A DNA stretch of 22,934 bases, from assembly GCA_009801015.1 (NCBI GenBank), contig VHZZ01000120.1:278467-301400 (forward strand), given 5' to 3'. Within the stretch, counting starts at the first letter, position 1. Every line of letters begins with the position of its first letter. This document shows positions 1 through 10,616 of this stretch, piece after piece. Origin of the DNA: Silene noctiflora (lineage: Eukaryota > Streptophyta > Magnoliopsida > Caryophyllales > Caryophyllaceae). The notes beneath the pieces are model-generated. The model did no database searches, was not told the DNA's origin, and saw only the letters and a list, made by a program, of their open reading frames with translations. A program made the translations under genes and the position numbers.

Positions 1-526
1 AAATTTGGAAACAGGGTAATAAATACAGTACCTGCACTGAGGGTTGTTTGTATGGTCGCAATACAAGCATGTTTGTATTCCTTGTACCTTGTATCCAGTA
101 GGGCTATTCGGGCAACAACATGAAGACCTTTTCTACCTGGAGAGTTAATGCCAAACGTATTGCTCCATAATGAAGGTGGGTGTAACCACTTGTTTTCCAC
201 GAATGAAGCATAGCTTCATTAAGTCGGAGGGNAATCATTTGTTCTGCTTCTGTAGCTGGAACAAAATGTTGTTCTAACTGTGAGGCTAGAACAATTTCCT
301 TAACTGTATTTTTGTGTGGGCCAAGTGCTTGTTTGATAACTTTTGGAAATGAGGGATTTGGTTTTGTAAAGGCTCGATATGGATTTAACAAGGGAAGTTG
401 AGTAATAGGGACTTTACTATTTTCATCAACATATTCTACCTCATAAAGATAATCTACTTTACTAACATTTGATTTACGAGAAGAAGAAGAAGACTTATGT
501 GCTAAAATATTAGAAGTATTTTTCAT
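1..526 (-). pseudogene. Endogenous caulimovirid movement-protein fragment, frameshifted and truncated by the window edge
   Basis: On the minus strand a reading frame opens at 526 and runs to a stop at 104. Its first ~50 residues are Ser/Lys-rich, and the middle and end resemble the movement protein (30K-superfamily type) of plant pararetroviruses (Caulimoviridae), which forms tubules or enlarges plasmodesmata for cell-to-cell spread. Near 135-140 the family-like reading changes frame, consistent with loss of one base, and the original frame stops soon after at 104. In the other frame the family-like reading continues without a stop to base 1. One codon contains an N (232). The frameshift and the host-gene surroundings indicate an old integrated copy rather than a functional virus. 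The neighbouring primer-binding site (899-913) and promoter on the same strand support this. A Ty3-type retrotransposon is less likely because those elements normally lack this protein. The genus cannot be decided from this piece. Confidence 0.72.
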
Positions 527-667
527 ATTTTTTTATATGAGACCAGAAACCATAACAGAAAGCCTTATTTCTTATCTTACCTTCAAAATTTTAAATTATA
601 ATGAGCGTTCCTCCTCTTTAATATGATATGGCGGTATAAAGAATTTATTTTGACGTTCTGAGATTGG

Positions 668-850
668 CTAAACCGAGACAGCCCATAGACTCGACTTTTG
701 TCTCAAGGTACAAGCTTTTAAGAACATCAAAATTAATTCTTCACACTTTATTTCTCCTAGTAAGAGTTTTCTGATGTGGAAGATCCACNGGGTGGCAACC
801 ACAGAGCATACTTCTCCATACTTAGGATTTTTGTAGAGAGGATAACTCAT
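668..850 (-). pseudogene. Short leader ORF of the endogenous pararetrovirus (60 codons)
   Basis: A 60-codon minus-strand frame opens with ATG at 850 and stops at 668. It lies between the primer-binding site (899-913) and the movement-protein frame (526 downwards). I recognise no domain in it. Caulimovirid leaders commonly carry small ORFs between the primer-binding site and the first large gene, so its position suggests a leader ORF or the remnant of a first gene. One codon contains the ambiguous base at 790. It may be chance coding; only its place in the element argues for it. Confidence 0.3.
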
Positions 851-898
851 TATTCTTTAAAACTTATTAGGAAGATATGAGCCAAAGCCTAGACTGCC

Positions 899-913
899 AT
901 GGCTCTGATACCA
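899..913 (-). other. Primer-binding site complementary to initiator tRNA-Met
   Basis: Read on the minus strand this is TGGTATCAGAGCCAT, the classic primer-binding site for the 3' end of plant initiator tRNA-Met. Reverse-transcribing plant elements (Caulimoviridae and many LTR retrotransposons) use it. The bases just upstream on the minus strand do not end in the CA that closes an LTR, which together with the downstream movement-protein frame favours a pararetrovirus. Confidence 0.8.
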
Positions 914-1082
914 AGTTTACGAACACATAGTAAGTACAACCACAAAGGAGGTATATTAGGATCGAAGTTGTTACAAGAAGAACTTTACTAGAACTTTGAT
1001 TATGAACAAGAGAGTTAAGGGAATCTTTTATGAGAAGTGTTTTTATGTAAACTTAGCTTGTGTTTGTAAGGCCACAAGCCTT

Positions 1083-1092
1083 CCTATTTATA
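1083..1092 (-). promoter_or_regulatory. TATA box of the pararetroviral promoter
   Basis: The minus strand reads TATAAATAGG here, a strong plant TATA box about 170 bases upstream of the primer-binding site. A pararetroviral pregenomic RNA would be expected to start roughly 30 bases further, near 1055-1060. The placement TATA, then primer-binding site, then movement protein is coherent on one strand. No transcription start can be proved from sequence alone. Confidence 0.55.
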
Positions 1093-1099
1093 CTACTTT

Positions 1100-2439
1100 C
1101 ATGAGGATACATGATAAGCATGCATCATACACCTTGCACCTTTTGGGGTGACACTTTGCATTTCCCTTAAGACACTTATGTAGTCTATTATGCTTACACC
1201 TAGCAACCTAACCTTAAGACACCTAGCAAGCTATTCACCAAAGTCCTACAACGCGGAGTAGCAGCGAATTATAGGTGTTGGATCATAGCCTTATATTATG
1301 GACAGTACAGTATTTTCTTCCTAGAATTTTCCTTAACAATGATATTGTTATGCCGCTTTGTCGTATACTTCAGTTCTTTGCCGATTCGAGTGCAGCTCTG
1401 CATTATGATGCCGCATCTTTCCAGGTGCAGCGAATGCAGAATTCCTGAACCATATTTCCATGCCAAATTAAAGATAGTTCAGCTATATGAGTTCAGCATT
1501 GGAAGGACAACTTGTGCTATCTACTTGCTCAGAACCTCCGTCATTTTGGATTGTATGATGCTTAAAGGTTATATTACTATCGAACACCGATGGTGGATAG
1601 TGGTTTGTGCTTCATGGTTTGTCGGTTCATTGATTCTCATTTATCACAAATCCAAAGCATTGGTGTGACGGTCCTCACACTCAGACCCCATTGTACCGCT
1701 CCTAATGTCAACCCACATTTCCTTAACGACAGAGACCCATCCAAAAGGCGGTGTTGTCCATTTAATTTAGAGCAGTCTTTTATCAATCCTCAACTTAAAA
1801 GCAAATTTCCATCCCTCTAAACGTACAAATATTTAGAATTGAACAATCTTCCAATTACAGCATGCACATCCAAAAACCACACCCAACAACAGTGGAACAC
1901 ATGCGGCTTATGCTCGATTAATCCAAAATGAAACTCAACTACTTCGTATGAATACAAAAACTGTATCCTACTCTTTCTGTGCCAACACTTCTCCCCGAAG
2001 TGAAAGAAAGAGAGGTTCAAATGACAAAAGTAAAGAAAAAGACTAATGTATCATGCATCTAGTCTAGCATGATCTCTCGATTACAGTCTCATGGCGCAAA
2101 CATCTCTATCTACTCTGAAAAACTTTACATAATTAAATTTATATTTTTAAGATATAGTCTCTAGTGTCCCCGTATCCTCAATTCAAGACAGAGTCCTCGT
2201 GTCACAAAAATCGAACCATTATGAATTCGACACTTATATATATCGTATCAGACACCCGTGCCCAAATATCATAGCTCACACTATAGCCATTAGAAAGGAC
2301 ATGCTGTCACATAATATCCACGGCCATGAGACTGATCTATATACTCTTGAATCTTGATTGCAGCCATACCCAAAATAAAAGAAGTCATCAGGCAGTAGTC
2401 AAGCAAAGACATAACTTACTTTCACCGTCTGACTTCAGC
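1100..2439. other. Spacer: upstream part of the viral fossil, then 3' flank of RUS6
   Basis: No gene is supported here. The left part (to about 1300) is probably the upstream promoter region of the endogenous pararetrovirus, but I cannot place its border. The right part lies just downstream of the RUS6 stop codon at 2440 and must include its 3' untranslated region. I see no exact AATAAA on the minus strand in the first few hundred bases. Small open frames at 1339-1668, 1590-1820 and 1817-2020 have no recognisable motif and look like chance. Confidence 0.5.
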
Positions 2440-5400
2440 TTAGTTTTGACATAACCGAGCACGACCGGGATTCAGTAGTGATGACATCATCCATCCCTGT
2501 CATGGAAACAAAAGATAAGTCACAGAGGCACCTAACTCTCACTGTATAATATCTCGGTTCCCTCCTTCACAATCTCTGACCAATTATCAATTTTCAATGA
2601 CATGAAAGAAGAAAATGATGCCCATAGCTAGTCGGATTAACAAGACATCCTAAAAAAATTCAACATCAATCAGAATTCCTGGTGTTAATCTAGCATACCA
2701 GTCACAATTTATTAATATATTATTCCAGAAACAAAGAGCGCAATAAAATTGTGATGCCGAGCAAAACGTGAGAACCACCTAAATGCTTAAACAATTAAAA
2801 GTTGAAAAATAAGGTGCTCCCATGTCCTACTGATAGTACAATATTCTATGAACAAAAGAATTTAAGACGAAATTGTATTTTGTAAGAGTTAAGACAGAAT
2901 AAACTGTCTTTAAGTTACCTGCTCTGTAGCTTTGTACTTGAACAGGCCGTATGTAGCTGAAACCTTGTGGCAGGACTCTGCCACAACACCCTCAATATCA
3001 GAAAATGTAGGTTCAGTGTCCAAGTTAACATACTTATTATGATTCCCAGGAACAGTATGCTCTTTTAAAGATGAACGGATGGAATGGAGTAGCACATGAC
3101 CCTGAATATTAGAACAACCGACAATTTAGTTGCAAGAACACAGGACATGAAAATGACATAAAAACACAAATTCACTCACGTGGAATGCTGCCTTTAAGAT
3201 GTCATCAGACTTTGCATTATCCTTGAGTAAGGCATAGACCTTGTTCTTCTCAGGATTGTATGTTACTATATATCTCTCTCTCTGTGTAGAAATGTAATTC
3301 AGTTATGTAAGTTGAAATGTCAATAGGTACTTAGAAAAAAACACATTTCGAGAAACAATAATTCCTTTAAATGCATCTTCTCAAAAATTAAAATAACACG
3401 GAACAAAATAACAGCCATTAAATAGACCTCAAAAAGTGGCTCTAGGGCAATATAAAGTCCAGGATCTTCGAATGCATCCTTGAATCTAGAACCTGCCGAA
3501 TATTAAATTAATAATGCACCTCTCCATCAATTATCAGCAAGTTAAAGGACAAAGACAACAAATCACTAAAATTAATATATTTGCATACCAAGTAGAACAG
3601 GCCTATCCTCCATCCATGGAAACGTAAATACTTTTTCCTTCAGATTTCCCTCCTTCAGTGAAGGAACTTGCCCTACAAGGAATCATGTATACATGATCAG
3701 AAGGATTGTTTTATGCATGTAGTAATGTTAGGACATGAAGGTATTGATAAAAGAAACCATCTCCAGTATACACAGCTCTTAAAGAGCACCAAGAATTATA
3801 CCAGTTGTAAGGAATGAGTTCACAGCCACAGTGAATCTTGCTCTGTTTAGAGTATGTAATACAACAGACTTTACCTGTCAGAAATGCAACAAACTATTAG
3901 CAACGCTACATAGGCATTCAATCGTGAAAATCCATTAAGAAGAAAAGGCCAGGACAATAACTAACCTCTTGGTAAGAGCTCAAGAGATATCCACAAGAAA
4001 GGAGCCCAAATGTAGTAACCAAAGACGGATTCTTTTTCGAAATCATAATACTGAATCCAGTCCCAAGCTTCACAAGAAAAGAGAGTTGGCTAACATCAGC
4101 AATTGAAAGCCATTACTGAGGAAAGGCATGAAAATATAACAGTGTCTATAATTCAGAACTACAAGCCATGTTCCTTCCGACAGCAGTAATATCAGCTCAA
4201 TTGATATCGTTTCAGTTCACAGTTGTTAATTTACGTCCATTCACTGTAGATCAACTTCAAGCGATTTAGTTCAATAGAGCTCGAAGTATCGTAGTGTTTT
4301 ATTTTGATAGCTTTTAAACCACTTCTAAGCCACTTCACAGTTTTCAGTATGTATAGCACTGTCAAGTCTGCATTATTTTGTTTTGAAAATATATATAGCA
4401 TATCGACTAAAGGACGCCAATCACGCCATGAATAAAAGACACCAAAGGGGTCCAGTTTTGCAATCTCAAATGGTCCTACAAAAGCTTTGAATTATGACAG
4501 ATCACTGTGTCATTAGTTTCTATAGTTGATCATATGATCAAAACACCTTCAGAATCTAAATGAACTTGCACACTTCTGTATACACCCAGAGTTCCAGATT
4601 ATCGTTCATTGGCTTGAAGTTCTCTAGCTTTATCCAGTTATCCTCATTCAATTTGGATGCTACTCCTTCCCTCCAATTCATAAGCAGAAACATAGAAGTT
4701 TTGTGTTTTATAAATAGAGGACTCCAACTGTTTTGTATCTTATTCAGGTAGCACAACATAATCAAGGGAGACTGGCTTCCCTCTCAGAAAATGGAGAAAA
4801 AATTGTAATCTTCAACTTTCCTAATGTTATATAAATTGAAGGCCTCCTGAGTTCACAATAATAAAAAACTTGCTTCGGCTAGAAAAGCCCAAATAACACA
4901 TCCATTGTCATAGTCCATTTCTGCTGGAGCATAAAATATGCCATGTGGAAGTAGAAGTTATAAGCATATACCAGATCTGCTATGTTTCCAACACATTCCC
5001 CTTTAGCCGTGACATCTCCAAGATTTTCTCCACGCGCAAAGGCTTTATAAATTGGTGTACGTGTAGATGTTGATGTCACAGCAGCAACATTCTGTCAAAA
5101 AGGAAAACAAAATGAAACAAATTAGCTACAGCAAGATGAGAACCACCGGCACCACCACCGTCTCCCACAACCCTAACAATCAAAAAGGGCGGGATAAAGA
5201 ATAAAAAAGCTAACAATTAGAAGATGCCAATTGGCACACGAATGTAGAGCATGAATAACAGAAGCAAACCCTGTGAGATGGCTACTTTCAGTGGGTGTGG
5301 CAAACAGTAAATTTATTACAGGTACCAACTTAAACATCGGAAAGTGATGTATTTCATCGTTTTATCACAATGTCTGATGCTTCCTGTTGGTACAGCCTAG

Positions 5401-8400
5401 AGGAACTACAGCGAGCTTACAAATTTCTATACACGAAGGGTGGGGGATTATATATCACAAGATCGACATCTTTTGTTTCATCTTCTTTGTGTGTTTCTCA
5501 TGCTTTTAAAAGTTCAGGACATAAAATTTCATCACATTCACATTATTTGGCATGTTATTTTTCTAGTGTGATACACAAACTACAACAAATTGCAATATAT
5601 AATAATAAAAGCAGTTCATTATAAATAAGATATAATGTGAAGTGCTTTCAGATATTGCCATATCCAATTTAAAACTTACGGATATCCAAGGAAATTTTGG
5701 AATGGATGGATAAACCAATACAGACATACAACATGTATATTTGGATACAAACAGAACTCTAGATTGTAATTTTGAATCGTATATGTGACCCAGGCTCAGC
5801 ACTACCCAGTCCATCATCCTAAATTCCACATTCAATCAGTATCACGTTGAAGTCAAAGCATAAGTGATGTCCAAATCAGAAACTAACCTTTGCTACATTA
5901 GCAACACATGCCAATGGCAAAAATAAGTGCGGTACTGCTGAAGTTGCCAGCTCTAATCCAGCGCCAAACTCCATCAACAGATCACCAGCAAATCTGAGCT
6001 GAAGAACACCACCCAAAACAACAGTGAATACCACATATAATTTCTCGAAAGTAACATTAAAGTAAAAAAAAGTGAAAATCCCTACTTGCTTTAAATCATA
6101 GTCAAATTTCTTTCCTTGTCGAGCAAAGAGCATTTTTCCAACTCGGCCAGCACCATCCTGCACGACACTTGCATTAGCAAATAAATTTATAATTTAAATA
6201 TAAAGCTGAAAAACTGGAATGGTAACGACTCCTGAATCTAATCGAGAAAATCCATAAGATTGCATTTCAGTTTGAAATCAATCAAAATCAAATATTTTCA
6301 CTTGTGGAACATAAATACTCTTTATTCAAGACTTTGCATACGAAGCCACTCAGTCCTTAGAGTGTGACAGCTTCCTATACAGCTTGCCTCAATTGCTAGT
6401 TAATATTCACTAAGGCTTTTAAGTTCCTCATATGAGAAGAAAGGATAAACATTATTTAGCAACTGATCGCACGTTAAAAAAACAACTAGATTCCTTAATC
6501 TTAGAGAAGGCCAAGGAAACAAGAAATAATTCATGATATTTTACAAATATAAAAGGATATCAACTCAACTATTGTTAAAAATGCAACAAAATACTCCCTA
6601 GGAGTAGGCATTGCATGATGAAATACTAACAACAACATTACCCAGGTGCCTTGAGGGCTCCCGCAAATTGCGGGGTAAGGGGGGTCGCGTGTACGCCGAC
6701 TTTGTGCTAGCAACACAAGGCGATTGTTTCCAAATTACCCAAGATGAAAATTGTGTCGAGACTGCATGATAAAATATTAAGCATTCAAAAATTTCAGATT
6801 CATGAAATGTAACTCTACCTTCAGGATCCAATTAATTGCAACAGCGCCAGGGGCACCTATGTTTCTAGCTATACCAACAGAAGAGAGCAGCGACTGTGTG
6901 GTGAACACGCCCATAGCTCCACCAAAGAAGTGCTACAGAAAGCATGACACATGTTAATTTCATAATAAGAATGTACAATTGTCCAACCTACACAAGTGGA
7001 GAACGGCGACTTGTATAGTTGTCTTGCCACAAACCAATAAAAACATGCCTCTTGTACTAGAGATACCATTGATGAGCTTAAAATAAATGGAAAGGGAACC
7101 CCTCACATGTTTTTCTCTTACACAACTGTCATACTTCCTTCTTACCTTGACATGCATCCATAAACTGGAAATATCAAAACCATGACAGCGAGTCCCACAT
7201 ATGACTCAAAATGCAGTCAGTTTCTTTTTTCGGTAGAAGGGGCTGTAAATCTTCAATGTGACAATTTTAATATCACCCTGTGTCATATGTCTACCAATCC
7301 TCCTACAACCTATATAAGTCCTTAATAAACATCAATCTCTCCACACATATTTTTACTATTTAGTTTGATTGTACCTTTAGAGCCCTCCATCTCATGTATG
7401 GAACATATGAAGATGAAACGCTGTCAGGGAAACCTTCAGGCACAACGTATGATCTTATAAATGACGCTAACTCCTGCACGTAAAAAAAAAGTTGAATTTT
7501 AAATTGGTCACAGTATACCAAAATAAAAACATTCTTACTAAAAAACAAATAGGCACCCTATGTTTACTGTGTCACGACATTCAAGTACTCAAGATAGTCA
7601 TGAAAGCATCATGTCATAAGATTAAATCATGATTTGACTTTCATCTTCAAAAGTTAACAGGCCAAAATCAACAGTGGAAACCACATTATTTACATCTTTA
7701 TGAAATATAAATTATTAAATTTAGAGGCTGGTGTTCATGTAAGAAAGCAATTCCAATAAATGAACAAAACAATAGGCAAGTAACTATTGATGCAGAGCCT
7801 TGGAAAATCTAGAAAGCATTTCTGCTGTTCCAAGAGAAAATTCAATGATGTATACCGTAAATGTGTCCTAAGCAGAAAAAGAAGTGAGATAATTTCAGAC
7901 TCCTTTCAAAAAAGACAAAATCGTACAAAAGAATGCAAAATTCATGCCTCTGTTTTTGACTGAAAATTCTGGAATATTATTATACTTTGACTGATTGCAT
8001 GTCCCACACCATGCCACTCACATACTTGTAGTCGAGTCAGAGTAACATAGTCTTCCTCCTGACTAGCTTAAGAGCTTCAAACTCGGTAACAGAGGTATCT
8101 TTCCTTTCTTTATATGAATTTCCACTATGGTAGATTGGTAGGTGGTAATGGAGGTTATTGAAAATGTGTAATAATAAAATGAAAGATTGCTAAATAGTCC
8201 TGTTAGCTTGAAGCACAAAACTCATCACCATTCTATAGATTTACTACCTAAAAACCTAAACTAAAACGAGGACTGACCTAGAGACTTATATTCATATACT
8301 TGACAAGCGATAATGAGACAAATTTCATTTCCTACCCTCCCAGCGTCCCATTCACTATCTCTTTCAAATGGCGCGCCCTAACACGTTCTAGTACCAACCA

Positions 8401-9598
8401 AGTTGGCAATACCACACTAAGCTATTGTGTTAATTCCCCAAATCCACTTGCCCAGATACTAATCCAAGCATTATATCCGCCACTAAGAGTTCCCCCGCCA
8501 ATCAATGAAAAACACAATTTTATAAGTAAAAAATTTCGATTATTTTTCTAAATCACTTGATAGTATTACTAACTCACCCCCTATCCTTCAATCTACATTC
8601 TAGTCCCCCTAACTACAAATCCTCAGCGCCACCATTTGCGCCACAAACTTAAGTTCGAAATAACACAAATTGGAATTAACTAATACACTAACACACACAT
8701 TTAAAAAAAAAACAAAAAAAAACACTCCTTGATCAGTTTTTTTTACGCGACAAACATATGGAACCTCGAATTCAATAACTCTGCAGATAAAACACCGCGA
8801 TCAAAAACTTTGAAATCATACAAATTGCTCTTAGCTTACTTACAAAACAATTTAAACTTCCAAATCATAAACTAACACTCCGTAATCAAATATTTTAGGC
8901 CACAAAATTACGGAACTTCAAATTCAACAACTGCGCAGCCAAAACATCGCCATTAAAAAACTCTAAAATCACACGAATTGCAATTAATAAACATAATTAC
9001 AGAACAATCAAAAGAATTAACTTACTTACAAAACAACTTAAACACTGCAATTAAAAGGTTCGCAATCACACAAATTGCAAATTAACTTACTTACAAAACA
9101 ATTTAAACAGCCAAATCACACTCTGTAATCAAATTATTTACGCCACAAACTTACGAAACCTCGAATTGGACAACTCCGCAACTAAAACACCGCGATTAAA
9201 CACTCAGAAATCACTCAAATTACAGTAAATTAACTTAATTACAGAAGAATCAAACAATATACCTCAATAGGAGCTTGCGGAGTCTGCAAAGAAACCGATT
9301 TCAATGAACCTTTCTTAAAAATCAAATTCGACGAAGAATCATCACCATTCTCAGCAACATACTTCCAACGCCGTCCATCAATCTCCTCACAACAAATAAA
9401 TCTCAAACTAGAACCAACAAATTCCTCCTCAACAAACCCTAACTTAAGATTCTGACTCTCCAACGGCGGCGGCGACACCGCCTTGGACGGCGGCGCGGAG
9501 GCCAATTGTGCGCTGATGCGTAAGGTTTCACGCGCGAGAAGACGCGCGTCTTGCGACGAGGCGGAGGAAGCAAGGGTTTGAGATTGACGGAATTTCAT
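2440..9598 (-). CDS. RUS6: Root UVB sensitive 6-like protein (DUF647 / RUS family), 13 exons, 505 aa
   Basis: Minus-strand exons: 9598-9263, 7473-7375, 6932-6819, 6157-6086, 5998-5888, 5091-4972, 4067-3966, 3874-3802, 3672-3589, 3492-3428, 3281-3180, 3101-2919 and 2496-2440. All introns are GT-AG, phases join in frame, and the CDS is 1518 nt. The protein matches the plant RUS6 branch of DUF647: 'SYVVPEGFPDSV' (about residues 120-131), 'HFFGGAMGVFTTQ' (146-158), 'DGAGRVGKMLFARQGKKFDY' (184-203), 'STRTPIYKAFARGEN' (253-267), and a C-terminal tail with 'SLLNPGRARLC'. Length is near the Arabidopsis protein (about 500 aa). RUS1 and RUS2 act in root UV-B responses and vitamin-B6-linked homeostasis; RUS6 is reported as embryo-essential, and the biochemical activity is unknown. 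Hydrophobic stretches in exons 3 and 5 suggest membrane association. An in-frame ATG at 9673 would add 25 residues; I chose 9598 because the following sequence resembles the family N-terminus. Introns of 78-1789 bp hold a SINE and a repeat block, annotated separately. Confidence 0.92.
6630..6762 (-). mobile_element. 5'-truncated Au-type SINE in RUS6 intron 3
   Basis: On the minus strand the core resembles the 3' part of the Au SINE family of flowering plants: 'TTGTGTTGCTAGCACAA', then 'GCGTACACGCGACCCCCC', 'TTACCCCGCAATTTGCGGGA', and a (TTG)n-like tail at 6640-6630. It is flanked by a direct repeat, 'tgcatgatgaaatactaa' (6612-6629) and 'tgcatgataaaatattaa' (6763-6780), which match at 16 of 18 bases and so look like an aged target-site duplication. 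At about 133 bp it is shorter than the roughly 180 bp known for the family. I see no good A or B box, so the tRNA-like 5' head appears lost. Confidence 0.78.
8639..9250. repeat. Divergent tandem repeat block in RUS6 intron 1
   Basis: Four related units start at 8639, 8746, 8898 and 9141, each with a variant of 'cgccacaaac'. They share, in order, pieces like 'cggaacctcgaattcaacaactc', 'gca..aaaacaccgcgatt', 'aaatcacacaaattgcaatt', 'acttacaaaacaatttaaac' and 'ctccgtaatcaaat'. Unit length varies (about 107, 152, 243 and 110 bp); the third contains an internal second copy of the 'cttacttacaaaacaa' part. The array ends just inside the intron at the donor of exon 1 (9262). Its function is unknown. 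Confidence 0.75.
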
Positions 9599-9744
9599 CG
9601 GAGAAATCGAGGAAGGAGGAATTGAAGGAATGTGTGTTGTGTGTGTGAGGAGAGAGATTAAAGGGTGTGACACTGAAATGAAGGGAGAATTGAAGGAAAG
9701 CAGGTGACCGGTGGCCTACCCAGTTTCCTAACGACTTTGACAGC

Positions 9745-9750
9745 CACGTG
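9745..9750. promoter_or_regulatory. G-box (CACGTG) upstream of RUS6
   Basis: The palindrome CACGTG sits in the wider context 'gccacgtggg', a high-quality G-box/ABRE core, 147 bases upstream of the chosen RUS6 start codon and 72 bases upstream of the alternative ATG at 9673. G-boxes bind bZIP (for example HY5) and bHLH factors in light and stress responses, which would suit a light/UV-linked gene family. Function is inferred only. No clear TATA box is visible between 9600 and 9860 on the minus strand. Confidence 0.5.
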
Positions 9751-10578
9751 GGATCGAACTTGTTGGATGTGCAACTTGGACTACTACTTGAGTACTTGGC
9801 TATGAGTCATTACCCGGTGACGGATTTAATGGGGTTAGTATCGACACACGTTTTTACAACTCGATAAAAAATTTGATTTAAAATTTAGAATTTCTTTCTC
9901 TCTCTCTTATGATTCTGGTCACTATCGTTGAGATTTATTGCCCTCAATAACTTTTAATCTTGGTTTCACAATTAGCATTATTAATGTCGCTTTCTTATTC
10001 TTTTCTTTTTAAAACGAGTGAGGGGGAGTCATGGACGGTGTACTATAACAAGGAACAACATTTTGATTTGTGATTTAATGTTGGTAGTACTTATGTTAAT
10101 AAGAAAAGTTATTTCGAGTAATTAGGCCATTTTCGCTGTGATGAGCTTTGAGGAGGCGGAGACGGTTCTGACGAGGTGAAGAAGGGAGAGAATTTCATGG
10201 GTGGGATGAGTTTTTAAAGGGCTGTAGGTAGCGTTTCATATACTCTTAATTTTGGAATCGCGTATTTCCACTGAATGGGAGGGTTACAAATAATATCGCT
10301 ATAGAATTAACCTAAAAATCACCATTCATCAATGTGCGGTATTTCTCCGGTCATTTGAGCCATTCAGAAGTCCTGAACCATGTCAAAAAAAACTTATCGA
10401 TCATCACTAGGCATATACGGAGTGTGCCATAAGTACATCTGAGTACAATTGTAAACCTAGTACACTTGAGAAATACAAGGACATGGTTAACAATCTTGAA
10501 TTATTAGTACACCCTGATCATATTTAACGAGCGTTTCACTTCAAAATAATAATGTAAACAGTCGAGTACTAGAGAGTT

Positions 10579-10584
10579 TTTATT
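10579..10584 (-). terminator. Possible poly(A) signal of SDH2
   Basis: An exact AATAAA occurs on the minus strand 33 bases after the SDH2 stop codon. Plant poly(A) signals are degenerate and usually lie further from the stop, so other sites downstream may be used instead. Confidence 0.3.
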
Positions 10585-10616
10585 TCCCTTCAAAATCACA
10601 TGTAAAGCATAGAAAA

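Larger units (their letters stand above)
9599..10616. other. Intergenic region: RUS6 5' leader/promoter and SDH2 3' flank
   Basis: This 1 kb separates the RUS6 start from the SDH2 stop. It holds the RUS6 leader (CA/GA-rich, 9600-9690), the G-box, a CT-rich run at 9890-9920 and AT-rich sequence. On the minus strand a 30-codon Ser/Pro-rich frame (10198-10109) starts with ATG but is unlike anything I recognise. The right end is the SDH2 3' untranslated region. Confidence 0.5.

Noticed and set aside
899..1300. An LTR next to the tRNA-Met primer-binding site
   Set aside because: The sequence before the primer-binding site does not end in CA, and no TG...CA bounded unit or second copy is visible; a pararetrovirus explains it better.
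1339..1820. Two overlapping plus-strand open frames (109 and 76 codons)
   Set aside because: No motif, no family resemblance and an odd composition; they lie in 3' flank or viral upstream DNA and look like chance.
10109..10198. Minus-strand 30-codon Ser/Pro-rich frame upstream of SDH2's end and RUS6's promoter
   Set aside because: It starts with ATG and has good codon-like composition, but it is short and unlike any protein I know, and no promoter or splice context supports it.
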